Of a DNA stretch of 36,401 bases, positions 1 through 7,392 are shown piece after piece. The DNA comes from Hyphomicrobiaceae bacterium. GTDB lineage: Bacteria; Pseudomonadota; Alphaproteobacteria; Rhizobiales; Aestuariivirgaceae. The notes beneath the pieces are model-generated. The model searched no databases and had not been told where the DNA came from. It saw only the letters and a program-made list of their open reading frames with translations. Both the position numbers and the translations under genes were made by a program. Location of the stretch: NCBI GenBank assembly GCA_900298995.1, contig OMIC01000055.1, positions 1-36,401 on the forward strand, given 5' to 3'. Positions within the stretch are counted from its first letter, which is position 1; each line of letters opens with the position of its first letter.

Positions 1-55
1 CCTGTTCCCGCAGGATCGCGATGATCTGCTCTTCCGTAAAACGCTTCCTCTTCAT
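1..55 (-). CDS. IS3-family transposase OrfA, N-terminal fragment (runs off the window)
   Basis: The minus strand encodes MKRKRFTEEQIIAILREQ from an ATG at 55-53, then leaves the window. K-x-F/Y-TEEQI-x-A-L is the standard opening of the helix-turn-helix OrfA of IS3-family elements, which binds the element ends and is normally joined to OrfB (DDE integrase) by programmed frameshifting. Only 18 codons are visible, so whether the element is intact cannot be judged. It is too short to be found by length-based ORF calling. Confidence 0.75.
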   Translation of the reverse strand, partial: MKRKRFTEEQIIAILREQ

Positions 56-120
56 CGTCCGTCTCCATCTCCTGGGCCGGACTCTAAATCTATCTGGAGG
101 AAATCTTCAGTGGCAGGTCA
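1..120 (-). mobile_element. Terminal fragment of an IS3-family insertion sequence
   Basis: Read on the minus strand, the element begins with TGACCTGCCACTGAAG at base 120, a TGA-starting end typical of IS3-family terminal inverted repeats, and reaches the orfA start codon at base 55. The rest of the element lies off the left edge, so neither the second repeat nor a target-site duplication can be checked. The next gene starts more than 500 bases to the right, so this end does not interrupt a recognisable gene. Confidence 0.75.
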
Positions 121-651
121 GTTGGATTGAGCCCATGCCGGGATGCATGGCTTTCTTGGAACAAGAGCCGTGACTATTGAGATGTAATTTCATAGGAATG
201 GCAATCAGTTCAGGCAGTCTATGAGCACCAAGTAAAGGCGCCAAAAATCCTATTCATGTAAAGTAATAACACAAAATATAGTGAGATATGTCGCATTTCG
301 GACTAATGCCAGTTTCGAGATGTGCGCCCTCGGTTCGACAGCATGAAGTGGCTTAGGGCACCGAATGTCAGTGCCATAGCAGGCCATGGCGCACTATACT
401 CCACTTACACCCTCCCCCCTTCGTGGCCTGATCTTTCGCTGATCGTGATGTCTTGTGGCGTTGGCTATGAGTGATTGGGGTCGGCGGCCAAACCGCTTTC
501 GTCTTTTGGTGGTTTCGTCGGCTGGGGAAGGGAATTTGAAGCCCCTTGTTGGACAATTTCAGCCCATGGCAGATAACTCTGGAATATGCAAACGATTGCT
601 GTTTATGTTTGCCGACTCACATCATCAAACTGGCAAAGGCGCGGATTGGAA
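121..651. other. Gene-free, AT-rich stretch between the IS end and the amino-acid permease
   Basis: No convincing coding region is present; the short open frames on both strands are of low-complexity or antisense character. Bases about 180-300 are clearly more AT-rich than the rest of the window (for example around 225-290) and may hold the promoter for the permease that starts at 652, but no clean -35/-10 pair can be assigned. No tRNA or other structured RNA was recognised. Confidence 0.5.
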
Positions 652-2013
652 ATGGAAGCAAAGCAAGACGGGTTTCACCGCGTCATCGGGGTACGCCAGA
701 TGCGCCTTCTGGCGCTCGGATCCACAATCGGCGTGGGCCTTTTCCTGGGGTCTGCTTCGGCGATCAAACTTGCCGGGCCATCAATCCTGATCGGTTATGT
801 CCTGGCGGGGCTGGTGGCCTTTCTTGTGCTCCGTGCCCTGGGAGAAATGGCACTTCATACGCCGGTCGCCGGATCCTTTGCGCAATACGCGGCAACCTAT
901 GTCGGTCCCTTCCTGGGCTATCTCGTGGGATGGAGTTACTGGCTCTATTGGAGCATCATCGCGATCGCCGAGGTGACGGCCGTTGGCATCTACATGGAGT
1001 TCTGGTTCCCGGGTTCTCCGCAATGGCTGTGGGCCTTTCTTTCAATCATCGTGATGGGTGGCGTCAATCTGACCGCCGCCAAGGTGTTCGGCGAGTTTGA
1101 GTTCTGGTTTGCCCTCATCAAAGTAGCAACCATTCTGGTCATGATCGCGGTCGGCGCCTTTGTCATCTTATTCGGTTTTCCAGGTCTATGGCAGCCTGTG
1201 GGGGTCTCAAATCTCACAGCTCATGGCGGGGTCATGCCCAATGGCATATCCGGACTCGTGTTCTCCATGCAGATGGTCATTTATGCCTATGTAGGCGTCG
1301 AAATGATCGGCATTGCGGCTGGAGAGGCCAAGTCGCCTGAAACTACAATCCCCATGGCAATCGATTCATTCGTCTGGCGGATCATGATCTTCTACGTGGG
1401 GGCGCTGTTCGTCATCCTGTCGATCTTCCCCTGGAATGAAATCGGGGTTAACGGGAGCCCGTTTGTGCAGGTGTTCGAGGCCATGGGGTTGAAAGTCGCT
1501 GCCGGCCTCATCAACTTTGTCGTCATCACCGCAGCGCTGTCTTCCTGCAATGGAGGTATTTTCAGCAGCGGCCGGATTCTACATACGCTTGCGAACAACG
1601 GCCATGCTCCCAAAGCATTCGGCCGACTCTCCAATGCAGGCATTCCTGCCCGCGCCATGTACATTACCATTGCAGTGTTGTTTGTTGGCGTGCTTCTGAA
1701 TTTCCTCGTGCCGTCGCATGCATTCGAATACCTCACATCCGCTGTCACCTTTATTGGCATTCTCGTGTGGATGACGATCCTCTATACACACTGGAAGTTC
1801 CGTCAAAGCCAGGCAGCTGCAGGCCAGCCCCTTCCGAAGTGGCGCTTGCCGGTATGGCCTCTTTCAAGCATCGCAGCAGCGGTGTTCCTTGCTGGCATCA
1901 TCGTGATACTTCTCAGCTCGGATGCCACCCGGATCACCGTCTGGATTGGGCTGGCCCTGCTCACCCTGATCTCTGCCGGGTACTACATCACGAAGCGTCG
2001 TTCGGTGATCTGA
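652..2013 (+). CDS. APC-superfamily amino-acid permease (GABA/proline/AnsP type)
   Basis: Inner-membrane secondary transporter that probably imports an amino acid by proton symport. From the ATG at 652 it has 453 residues, the usual length of the AAT/APC group. The signature GSTIGVGLFLGSA lies in the first membrane segment, followed by RALGEMA at the end of the second and about 12 hydrophobic segments overall. The open frame continues upstream to 586, but that extension (MQTIAVYVCR...) does not resemble family N-termini, while MEAKQDGFHRV followed by the first helix does. It stands alone, ending before an oppositely oriented SOUL gene. Substrate cannot be told from sequence; GABA, proline, D-serine/D-alanine and aromatic amino-acid permeases all share this layout. 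Confidence 0.88.
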   Translation: MEAKQDGFHRVIGVRQMRLLALGSTIGVGLFLGSASAIKLAGPSILIGYVLAGLVAFLVLRALGEMALHTPVAGSFAQYAATYVGPFLGYLVGWSYWLYWSIIAIAEVTAVGIYMEFWFPGSPQWLWAFLSIIVMGGVNLTAAKVFGEFEFWFALIKVATILVMIAVGAFVILFGFPGLWQPVGVSNLTAHGGVMPNGISGLVFSMQMVIYAYVGVEMIGIAAGEAKSPETTIPMAIDSFVWRIMIFYVGALFVILSIFPWNEIGVNGSPFVQVFEAMGLKVAAGLINFVVITAALSSCNGGIFSSGRILHTLANNGHAPKAFGRLSNAGIPARAMYITIAVLFVGVLLNFLVPSHAFEYLTSAVTFIGILVWMTILYTHWKFRQSQAAAGQPLPKWRLPVWPLSSIAAAVFLAGIIVILLSSDATRITVWIGLALLTLISAGYYITKRRSVI

Positions 2014-2066
2014 GGGGTAAGCCGGTTTACTTGGCGGAACCCTCTCGTTTTCTTTCGGATAGATGG

Positions 2067-2082
2067 CCGGGGCAATCCCCGG
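2067..2082 (+). terminator. Possible weak terminator after the permease
   Basis: CCGGGG-CAAT-CCCCGG forms a perfect 6-bp stem with a 4-base loop and is followed by GAATTTCTGCTTTT, a loose T-rich tract. It lies 53 bases after the permease stop and before the convergent SOUL gene. The stem is short and the T tract interrupted. Confidence 0.35.
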
Positions 2083-2149
2083 GAATTTCTGCTTTTGCGG
2101 CACAATCGGGCTCGAGAGTGACAGCAAGACTGGAAAGTGGCTGACCGCC

Positions 2150-2752
2150 TCAGGGAGCGAAGTCGTAGAGGATCTCGTTGCGTCTCAGGAAGCCGGGTGT
2201 GAAGGGGTCGTTGTAATAGGCAAAGGTCGGGGTTCCGACCGGCGTCAATCCCTTCTTTGCCATCCAGCCTATCAGGGCGGCGTCCTTGAGCCTGAAGAGG
2301 TCATCTGTCCACCAACCGCTGAAGCGGATCGCAGCACGGCGGGTCGGAGGAAGTTGTCGGAGCCGGACATGCGGATCCGTGGGCTTCGGCAACCTCTCGA
2401 GGTCGTAGCCTGAGGGCATGACGAACTGGATGGTCCACGCGCTTGCCACTGCCTTTTGCGTTACGGGTGCCGTCATAGCAATCTTTTCGCCTTCCCGTTC
2501 CTTCGCGAAGATATACCGGGCCAGGGGCCCAAACCCTGAGCGAACCGCCTGATCTCTAGATCCGGTCTGCGTAATCTCTGCCACCACCACGGCCGGATAC
2601 TGGCGAATCTCGATATCACCATCGGCTTCAATAACAGTGTAGCGGCCAATCTCGACGTTCTGGACCTGGACATACCAGAACAGAACAAGTCCGATAAGTG
2701 CGGTAGCAAGGCCAAGTACCAGATAGAGCAGCATGCGAGATGCCTTCTTCAT
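2150..2752 (-). CDS. SOUL-family haem-binding-like protein, membrane anchored
   Basis: 200-residue protein with a hydrophobic N-terminal segment (about residues 7-29) that would anchor it in the inner membrane with the rest in the periplasm. The body matches the SOUL/HBP fold: YTVIEADGDIEIRQYPA near the start, a central KIAMTAPVTQ segment, then FVMPSGYDLERLPKP. The phrase 'MTAPV' and the 'MPS' strand are hallmarks of the family. Animal members bind haem or tetrapyrroles; the role of bacterial members is not established, so haem binding here is an assumption. It is a single gene, convergent with the permease, with no haem genes near it. The start is supported by the two lysines preceding the membrane segment. 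Confidence 0.87.
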   Translation of the reverse strand: MKKASRMLLYLVLGLATALIGLVLFWYVQVQNVEIGRYTVIEADGDIEIRQYPAVVVAEITQTGSRDQAVRSGFGPLARYIFAKEREGEKIAMTAPVTQKAVASAWTIQFVMPSGYDLERLPKPTDPHVRLRQLPPTRRAAIRFSGWWTDDLFRLKDAALIGWMAKKGLTPVGTPTFAYYNDPFTPGFLRRNEILYDFAP

Positions 2753-2926
2753 TCCATCCTGCCGGAGTTGCGGTGACGGTCCGCACGGACGATGAACAGC
2801 TTAGTCCATGAAGGGCGGTATTGCGAGAGGTAGCCTACTCCTCGTGCGTGTGGCTGATGCAGGCTGTGAACGCTGAATGCGATTTCCTGCAGCAACATCC
2901 AGGTCCGAAACGAGTGCTTGGCCCAG

Positions 2927-3700
2927 TCAGACTTCGCCCTTCAGAGCCTCGAGGCTCTCGGGCAGAACCTGCCCGCCGTCGACAATGAGTGTCTGGCCCG
3001 TAACATATCCAGCCTCACGGGACGCAAAATAGAGGGCAGCAAAGCCTATGTCTTCGGCGCGCCCGAGCTTTCTCAGCGGGATCGAAGCTGCCATCGTGTT
3101 CTGATAGGCCGCCCCCATGCCGATCATGCCTTCTGTCAGGATGTTGCCCGGGAGGACGGCATTGACCGTAATGCCATAGGCTGCAAACTCAATGGCCGCG
3201 GTGCGCATGAAGCCAAGCTGGCCAGCCTTGCTGGCCCCATAATGCGTCCAGCCCGGAAAGCCGGTCACCGGGCCGGTGATCGACGAGATGAGAATGATCC
3301 TCGCCTGGTCTGAATTCTTGAGAAACGGCACAGCTGCCTTCACCGCATGAAACGTACCCTTGAGGTTTGTGTTCATCACGTGATCCCAGTCGTCCGGGGT
3401 CATCTGTTCCAGCGCGGTTTGTGGGAAAATGCCAGCATTGGCGCACAGCACATCGATGCCACCGTGTCGGGCCGCGGCCTGTCGCATTGCGATCTCCATG
3501 CTGTCCAGCGAGGTCACATCACCCGCGAGGCCCATGGCGGCATGGCCGATTTGACGGGCCACTGCTTCGGCTTCTTCACCATGTCGGGCGAGGATTGTCA
3601 CCCTGGCGCCCGCAAGCGCGAATACCTCCGCAATGCCTTTGCCGATGCCCTTGGATCCGCCCGTGATCACCACCGAGCGGCCCGTGAGTGACTGCCTCAT
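2927..3700 (-). CDS. SDR-family NAD(P)-dependent oxidoreductase (FabG-like)
   Basis: Classical short-chain dehydrogenase/reductase of 257 residues, the standard length. The cofactor-binding motif TGGSKGIG is at residues 13-20, the NAG motif at 88-90, and the catalytic set N112, S140, Y154 and K158 (YGASK) is complete. GQTLIVDGG near residue 236 is the usual C-terminal strand. The arginine-rich stretch after beta-2 (ILARHGEE) would favour NADP(H), but this is a weak indicator. Annotators would often call it 3-oxoacyl-ACP reductase; because it stands away from any fatty-acid genes, a role on a small secondary alcohol or sugar is equally likely. It is 174 bases downstream of the SOUL gene in the same orientation, so they need not be one operon. 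Confidence 0.93.
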   Translation of the reverse strand: MRQSLTGRSVVITGGSKGIGKGIAEVFALAGARVTILARHGEEAEAVARQIGHAAMGLAGDVTSLDSMEIAMRQAAARHGGIDVLCANAGIFPQTALEQMTPDDWDHVMNTNLKGTFHAVKAAVPFLKNSDQARIILISSITGPVTGFPGWTHYGASKAGQLGFMRTAAIEFAAYGITVNAVLPGNILTEGMIGMGAAYQNTMAASIPLRKLGRAEDIGFAALYFASREAGYVTGQTLIVDGGQVLPESLEALKGEV

Positions 3701-3840
3701 GATTCATCCCTCCAGACAGTCCAAGTCCTGAAATCTGCGCTTCGGGTGACGTCTAGCACAAAGTTGATCGAAAATCAGTCGGGGGATGGTCTGGCAGGAT
3801 TTTAGGCCAGTGCGGCCCTCGGAATTGAATTCTGCTTTGA

Positions 3841-4020
3841 TCAGATCGAGCTTCCAGGCTCTGGCACGGCAGGTTTGGGCGAATTGACTGCGGCGAATGG
3901 ATTGACTGGCCTGGATGCGCGCACTTTCGGCTTTGGCATGGGCAGCAGGCCTTCGCGCTGCATCTTCTTCAGAAAACGGAGAGCCTGGTCGACATTGTTG
4001 TCCTTTACAAAAACTCTCAT
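3841..4020 (-). CDS. rpsU: Small ribosomal protein bS21-like protein with a divergent proline-rich C-terminus
   Basis: A 59-residue frame from ATG 4020-4018 to TGA 3843-3841, preceded by a good ribosome site (AAGGAATGAGG) four bases before the start. Residues 1-24 read MRVFVKDNNVDQALRFLKKM plus QREG, which is the N-terminal signature of S21 (DNNVDQALRxLKKKMQREG), with one lysine fewer. After residue 24 the usual basic helix (R/K-rich, ending RARK...) is absent; instead there is a short tail with about ten prolines. Normal alphaproteobacterial S21 is about 65-80 residues and very basic throughout. Neither alternative frame restores a normal S21 tail, so this is probably a diverged or specialised paralogue and not a sequencing error. 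cspA lies upstream in the same direction, as in the rhizobial cspA-rpsU cold-shock operon. Confidence 0.75.
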   Translation of the reverse strand: MRVFVKDNNVDQALRFLKKMQREGLLPMPKPKVRASRPVNPFAAVNSPKPAVPEPGSSI

Positions 4021-4386
4021 GAAACCTCATTCCTTGATGGCTTCCGGCGATAGAGCTGGTAGCCGTGTTTAATCATGCTTGGGGCGATTGCGGCCTTTGC
4101 AATCCATGCGGAAGCTTCTCATTTGGTCTGACCTGACCGAAGCGGCGCCAGGGTGAAAGGCTCGTGGGAAGAAGGTCCGGGCGGAGATCTGAAGAAAAGC
4201 AGAACAGATCCTTTCTCTTGCCAGATCGATACAGATGTATCGTGCCGGAAGCGATCATTCCAGTCTCCATATGGCTGTCATGCAATCTCCAAGTGGGACG
4301 CGCCGGCGCCGAGCACCGACGCTCCTGAGATCCCTTCGCCCGCGACCAGTACATCCGTGGTTCGCGGCTGAAGGAGGTCTCGAAAA
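4021..4386 (-). other. 366-base spacer between cspA and the S21-like gene
   Basis: The two cold-shock genes are in the same orientation but widely spaced. An open frame on the minus strand (4390 to 4073) covers the gap but overlaps the cspA stop, has no clear ribosome site and no recognisable domain. Part of it (SGTIHLYRSGK, around 4245-4195) faintly resembles the first strand of cold-shock proteins, so a decayed second csp copy is possible but not shown. No clear terminator is visible between the two genes. Confidence 0.4.
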
Positions 4387-4596
4387 TCAAGCGGTCTGCA
4401 GGCGATCCGCTGAAGACTTGCCGTTCCGGCGGTCAGTCACCACCTCGTAGGATACTTTCTGACCTTCGTTGAGGCCGGCCAAACCCGCCCTCTCAACTGC
4501 GCTGATGTGTACGAACACATCCGGACCGCTTGAGTCGGGCTGTATGAAACCAAAGCCCTTCTGCGAATTGAACCACTTTATTGTACCTGTCTGCAT
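4387..4596 (-). CDS. cspA: Cold-shock domain protein, CspA family
   Basis: 69-residue single cold-shock domain, exactly the family length. The RNA-binding motifs are intact: RNP1 as KGFGFI (residues 13-18) and RNP2 as VFVHI (27-31), with the N-terminal strand [10 protein letters not shown]. It would bind single-stranded RNA/DNA as an RNA chaperone in the cytoplasm. The ATG at 4596 is chosen because it gives the canonical start and has AAGGA six to seven bases upstream (4603-4607); the open frame runs upstream to 4830 but that part is leader. The leader contains nested inverted repeats. An S21-like gene follows downstream, matching the polycistronic cspA-rpsU cold-shock organisation reported in Sinorhizobium meliloti. 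Confidence 0.95.
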   Translation of the reverse strand: MQTGTIKWFNSQKGFGFIQPDSSGPDVFVHISAVERAGLAGLNEGQKVSYEVVTDRRNGKSSADRLQTA

Positions 4597-4951
4597 AGCT
4601 TTTCCTTGTGTTTGAATATGCACGAGCTTGTCCGCGGGATTGCGGGTCAAATTCACCGATGTTCTTGAAGAGAGGGCAAGAACTCGTGCAAAAAGAAAAG
4701 AGCGCGAGGTCAGTCCGTCAGACCAAAAAGTGTCGATAGGCGCTAGATAGGCCGTTGCCGGCAGTTTTACAAGGTAATGCTTCAAGCACAACGCGCTGGC
4801 CTTGAAATGGGGGCCTTTCGGGCGATCCATCGGCGTGCAGCATCAGGCAATCGATGCCTGCTGGCCGCTCGCCTGGAATCCGGGCGGATGGATATTCCGG
4901 CCGTTGTTCTGCTAGTCTTTGCCAGGACGTCCGGGAGAAAGGGGGCGGCAC
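4597..4951. other. Divergent intergenic region holding the cspA leader and the upstream region of acnX
   Basis: Transcription leaves this region leftward for cspA and rightward for the aconitase X operon. The cspA-proximal part (4597-4700) carries the nested inverted repeats listed separately. The frame open across 4597-4830 on the minus strand is simply the cspA frame continued and has no independent start signal. No coding gene is supported. The acnX-proximal part ends in GAGAAAGGGGG, the likely ribosome site for the ATG at 4952. Confidence 0.5.
4620..4689 (-). promoter_or_regulatory. Nested stem-loops in the cspA 5' leader
   Basis: On the cspA transcript, GCACGAG (4689-4683) can pair with CTCGTGC (4626-4620), seven perfect pairs. 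Inside it GTTCTTG (4683-4677) pairs with CAAGAAC (4667-4661), seven perfect pairs around a nine-base loop; the two stems share base 4683 and would stack. The outer stem ends about 13 bases before the ribosome site at 4607-4603. Long structured leaders are known to control cspA translation and mRNA stability with temperature in E. coli; the same function here is inferred. Confidence 0.45.
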
Positions 4952-6214
4952 ATGGATCTCGAATCTGACGACAGAAACCTGCTGGCAGGCCATCGCGGCC
5001 CTGCTATGAAACTTGCCATGGAGATCATCCTTCAGGCGGGGCGCATCATGGGAGCGCAGCGACTGGTGCCCGTCAGCTTCGCGCATATCGACGCGTGCTT
5101 CTACAACGGCCAGGCACATATCGACTTCGCGCAACATTGCCTTGACCATGGTGCGGCGTTTTCTGTCCCAGCCTGGGGCAACAATGGTGTCGTCAGCCTG
5201 ACTCACCCCGAATTCTACGATGGTCATCCGGACACGCAGATGGTTGCCGGCGCCCGAAAGCTCCTTGCTCTCTACGAGGCGCTGGGGTGCAAGCCAACAT
5301 GGACATGTGCTCCCTATCACCTGCCAGGCGGTCCCAGATTTGGCGACCAGATTGTTGCTGGCGAGAGCAATGCGGTCAGCTTCTACAATTCCGTTCTCGG
5401 AGCCCGCACCAACAAGTACGGCGACTATCTCGACGTGGCCTGTGGACTCGTCGGCAAGGCGCCTTATGCGGGGCTTCACACCGATGAAGGCCGGCTGGCC
5501 GAACTCCATATAAGCATGGAGGAGATACCGGAGGCGTGGCGACAGGAGGATATCTTCTACCACCTCCTTGGACATCACGTGGGCCGTCTCGCTGGCCGTC
5601 GTGTGCCCGTCGTGAGCGGATTTTGCGGTAAACCAAGCGAGGACAATCTGAAAGCCGTCAGTACGGCAGTTGCCTCATCAGGCGGAGTCGAACTCTGGCA
5701 TGGTGTGGGCGTGACCCCGGAAGCGTCATCTCTGGATCAGGTTTTCAGGAAAGGTGAATCCTTCAGTCTTCGAGCATCTGATCTCCGCGCCGCCCAGGCA
5801 GCCCTGACAACGGGTCGAGACGGCCCACTCGATGTCGTTGCTCTCGGAACCCCGCATTTTTCGGCCAGCGAATTTCGCGATGTGATGGCCTGTCTTGATC
5901 AACGCAGGGTTCATCCGGGCCTCAGAGTCATCATCACGAGCAGCCGTTTCGTGATGGACTATATCGAAAGCAAGGGCTGGGCCGACGCGTTGCGCCAGTC
6001 TGGTGTGGAGATCGTCGGCGATATCTGCAGCTATTATTCACCGGGTATCAACCCTATGAGAGGACGCGTCATGACCAATGCCGCGAAGTGGGCCTATTAC
6101 GCGCCGGGTATGCTTCCTGTTGAAGTCTGCTTCGGCAGCCTCAGGGAATGTGTCGAGAGCGCTGTCAGGGGTGAGGTCTGGCGCGATCCCGGTCTTTGGA
6201 GTTCGCTTTCGTGA
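4952..6214 (+). CDS. Aconitase X, large (catalytic) subunit
   Basis: 420-residue AcnX (formerly DUF521) protein. Members dehydrate hydroxy acids with an Fe-S or Fe centre: cis-3-hydroxy-L-proline dehydratase in bacteria and mevalonate-5-phosphate dehydratase in archaea. Diagnostic blocks are ERLVPV-like QRLVPV (37-41), TCAPY with C119, ESNAVSFYNSVLGARTN (138-154), C164 within YLDVACG, and SGFCGKPS further on, giving conserved cysteines for metal binding. The start at 4952 fits the family opening (MDLESDDRNLLAG) better than the upstream 4919. The small subunit follows with a 4-base overlap, so both are co-translated. No proline racemase, the usual partner for hydroxyproline use, is adjacent, so the substrate is not certain. 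Confidence 0.9.
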   Translation: MDLESDDRNLLAGHRGPAMKLAMEIILQAGRIMGAQRLVPVSFAHIDACFYNGQAHIDFAQHCLDHGAAFSVPAWGNNGVVSLTHPEFYDGHPDTQMVAGARKLLALYEALGCKPTWTCAPYHLPGGPRFGDQIVAGESNAVSFYNSVLGARTNKYGDYLDVACGLVGKAPYAGLHTDEGRLAELHISMEEIPEAWRQEDIFYHLLGHHVGRLAGRRVPVVSGFCGKPSEDNLKAVSTAVASSGGVELWHGVGVTPEASSLDQVFRKGESFSLRASDLRAAQAALTTGRDGPLDVVALGTPHFSASEFRDVMACLDQRRVHPGLRVIITSSRFVMDYIESKGWADALRQSGVEIVGDICSYYSPGINPMRGRVMTNAAKWAYYAPGMLPVEVCFGSLRECVESAVRGEVWRDPGLWSSLS

Positions 6215-6618
6215 GAGTGGAAGGCCTTGTTCTTCACGGTGGTGAGGCGCACGGTCCTGTGCACGTCCTCTCAGAACCGCTCAGCTTCTGGGGAGCCTTC
6301 GATCCCAGGACCGGCATGATCATCGACACGCATCATCCACAGACCGGCGTGGTGCTGAAGGGCCACATCCTCCTGCTGCCGGAAACACGTGGATCGGGCG
6401 GCACGCCGGGAGGCATTGCAGAGGCGGTGCGCCTGCAAACGGGGCCACTGGGGATCATCATGACAACACCGGACATCAATCTTGCGGTTGGAACGCAGGT
6501 TGCGGCTGCCCTCTATGGTCGTGCCTGCCCGGTGATCGTCGTGACGCCGGCGGATTATGACCGGCTCACCCGGTGTGCTGAACTGACCATTATGAGAGAC
6601 GGTACTGTTGCCGGTTGA
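6211..6618 (+). CDS. Aconitase X, small (swivel-domain) subunit
   Basis: About 135-residue protein of the DUF126/AcnX swivel-domain family. GGEAHGPVHVL near the N-terminus, the loop RGSGGTPGG (about residues 72-80) carrying the active-site serine region, and the ending ACPVIVV are typical. In the two-subunit form of AcnX this domain closes over the active site of the large subunit. The best start is GTG at 6211, which gives the family start RVEGLVLHGG, overlaps the large-subunit TGA (6212-6214), and has GGAG nine bases upstream; the open frame also has a TTG at 6196. Tight coupling supports a 1:1 complex. Confidence 0.9.
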   Translation: MRVEGLVLHGGEAHGPVHVLSEPLSFWGAFDPRTGMIIDTHHPQTGVVLKGHILLLPETRGSGGTPGGIAEAVRLQTGPLGIIMTTPDINLAVGTQVAAALYGRACPVIVVTPADYDRLTRCAELTIMRDGTVAG

Positions 6619-6846
6619 TGGGCGTGGGTATCGTGCTCTGCCTAGTGACGGATCATCGCAAGTTCGGCGAATGACCTTTTCGGCTCCCCGAAAGGTGACC
6701 GCGATTGGGTGGTGGACTACAAGTCTGTCAAGTCACAGCGGCTGGCAAGGGAATTATCGGGAGCCTTGCAAATCCCGCCTAGATGTGGCCCTGTTCGGAA
6801 ACAAAAGCTAAGCTGCAGACAAGAGAACAGCAGGTAAGCCGGATAA

Positions 6847-7332
6847 ATGGGACCAAGTCGTATCGTCACGTCAGTGAGGCGCGCTCTCTTGTGCGTCGGG
6901 CTAGTGTTTTTCACTGTCTCCTCAGCTGAAGCCCAGAACAGGCAGGTTTCACTCGAGCCGGTGCCTTATGTCATCACATTGCCCGTGGAGATCGCAGATC
7001 ATCTTTCGGCACAGGCAATGTCAGGCAATTGGGCAGATCAGGTCATGAGCGCCGGAGCCAAGGCAGCGACAGTCGTATTCTACACCCCCGACGAGGGCCC
7101 CAGGGCCATCCTGATGATCGTCTATCTCTTCCCGCAAGACAAGTTCGATGCCGCGCAAAATCCCGACGAGCCGCCACCCTTTGGCCGTGACGTGCTCCGT
7201 CAAAATGGAATGGTAATGAGCATAGCGGGTCCCCAGGATACGGTTTTTGATCCTGATACCGCAGACGGACAGAATGTCATTGCGGCAAACGGCTTGATCT
7301 ATGAGCCGGGCAATTATGAGAGGACGCCATGA
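6847..7332 (+). CDS. Secreted protein of unknown function
   Basis: 161 residues with a good Sec signal peptide: RR at 11-12, a hydrophobic core to about residue 25, and a likely cut after AEA (residue 29). The mature part has no domain I recognise; it contains PYVITLPVEIADHLSAQAM and the hydrophobic strand AILMIVYLFPQDKFD, suggesting a small alpha/beta periplasmic protein that could bind a ligand. There is no cysteine in the mature part and no lipobox. It sits 228 bases after the AcnX small subunit and 60 before the GntR gene, all in the same direction, but no operon is proven. Confidence 0.65.
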   Translation: MGPSRIVTSVRRALLCVGLVFFTVSSAEAQNRQVSLEPVPYVITLPVEIADHLSAQAMSGNWADQVMSAGAKAATVVFYTPDEGPRAILMIVYLFPQDKFDAAQNPDEPPPFGRDVLRQNGMVMSIAGPQDTVFDPDTADGQNVIAANGLIYEPGNYERTP

Positions 7333-7392
7333 GAAGTCTTAGGCTTGTAGACCGCTCGCTATCCTCTCGAATGGACGGAACAGGGGGGGTGA

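Noticed and set aside
301-360. GGTTCGAC-like string suggesting a tRNA T-arm near the IS end
   Set aside because: No acceptor stem, anticodon arm or CCA-side complement can be drawn around it.
3704-4030. 108-residue minus-strand frame overlapping the S21-like gene
   Set aside because: It begins ten bases upstream in another frame and has no homology, whereas the 59-residue frame has an S21 N-terminus and a good ribosome site.
4718-5578. 286-residue minus-strand frame upstream of cspA
   Set aside because: Mostly antisense to the AcnX large subunit and without recognisable domains; the cspA promoter must lie in the same area.
6673-6698. Imperfect inverted repeat around CCTTTTCGG/CCCGAAAGG after the AcnX small subunit
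   Set aside because: The arms are offset by one base and no T tract follows, so it is not a convincing terminator.
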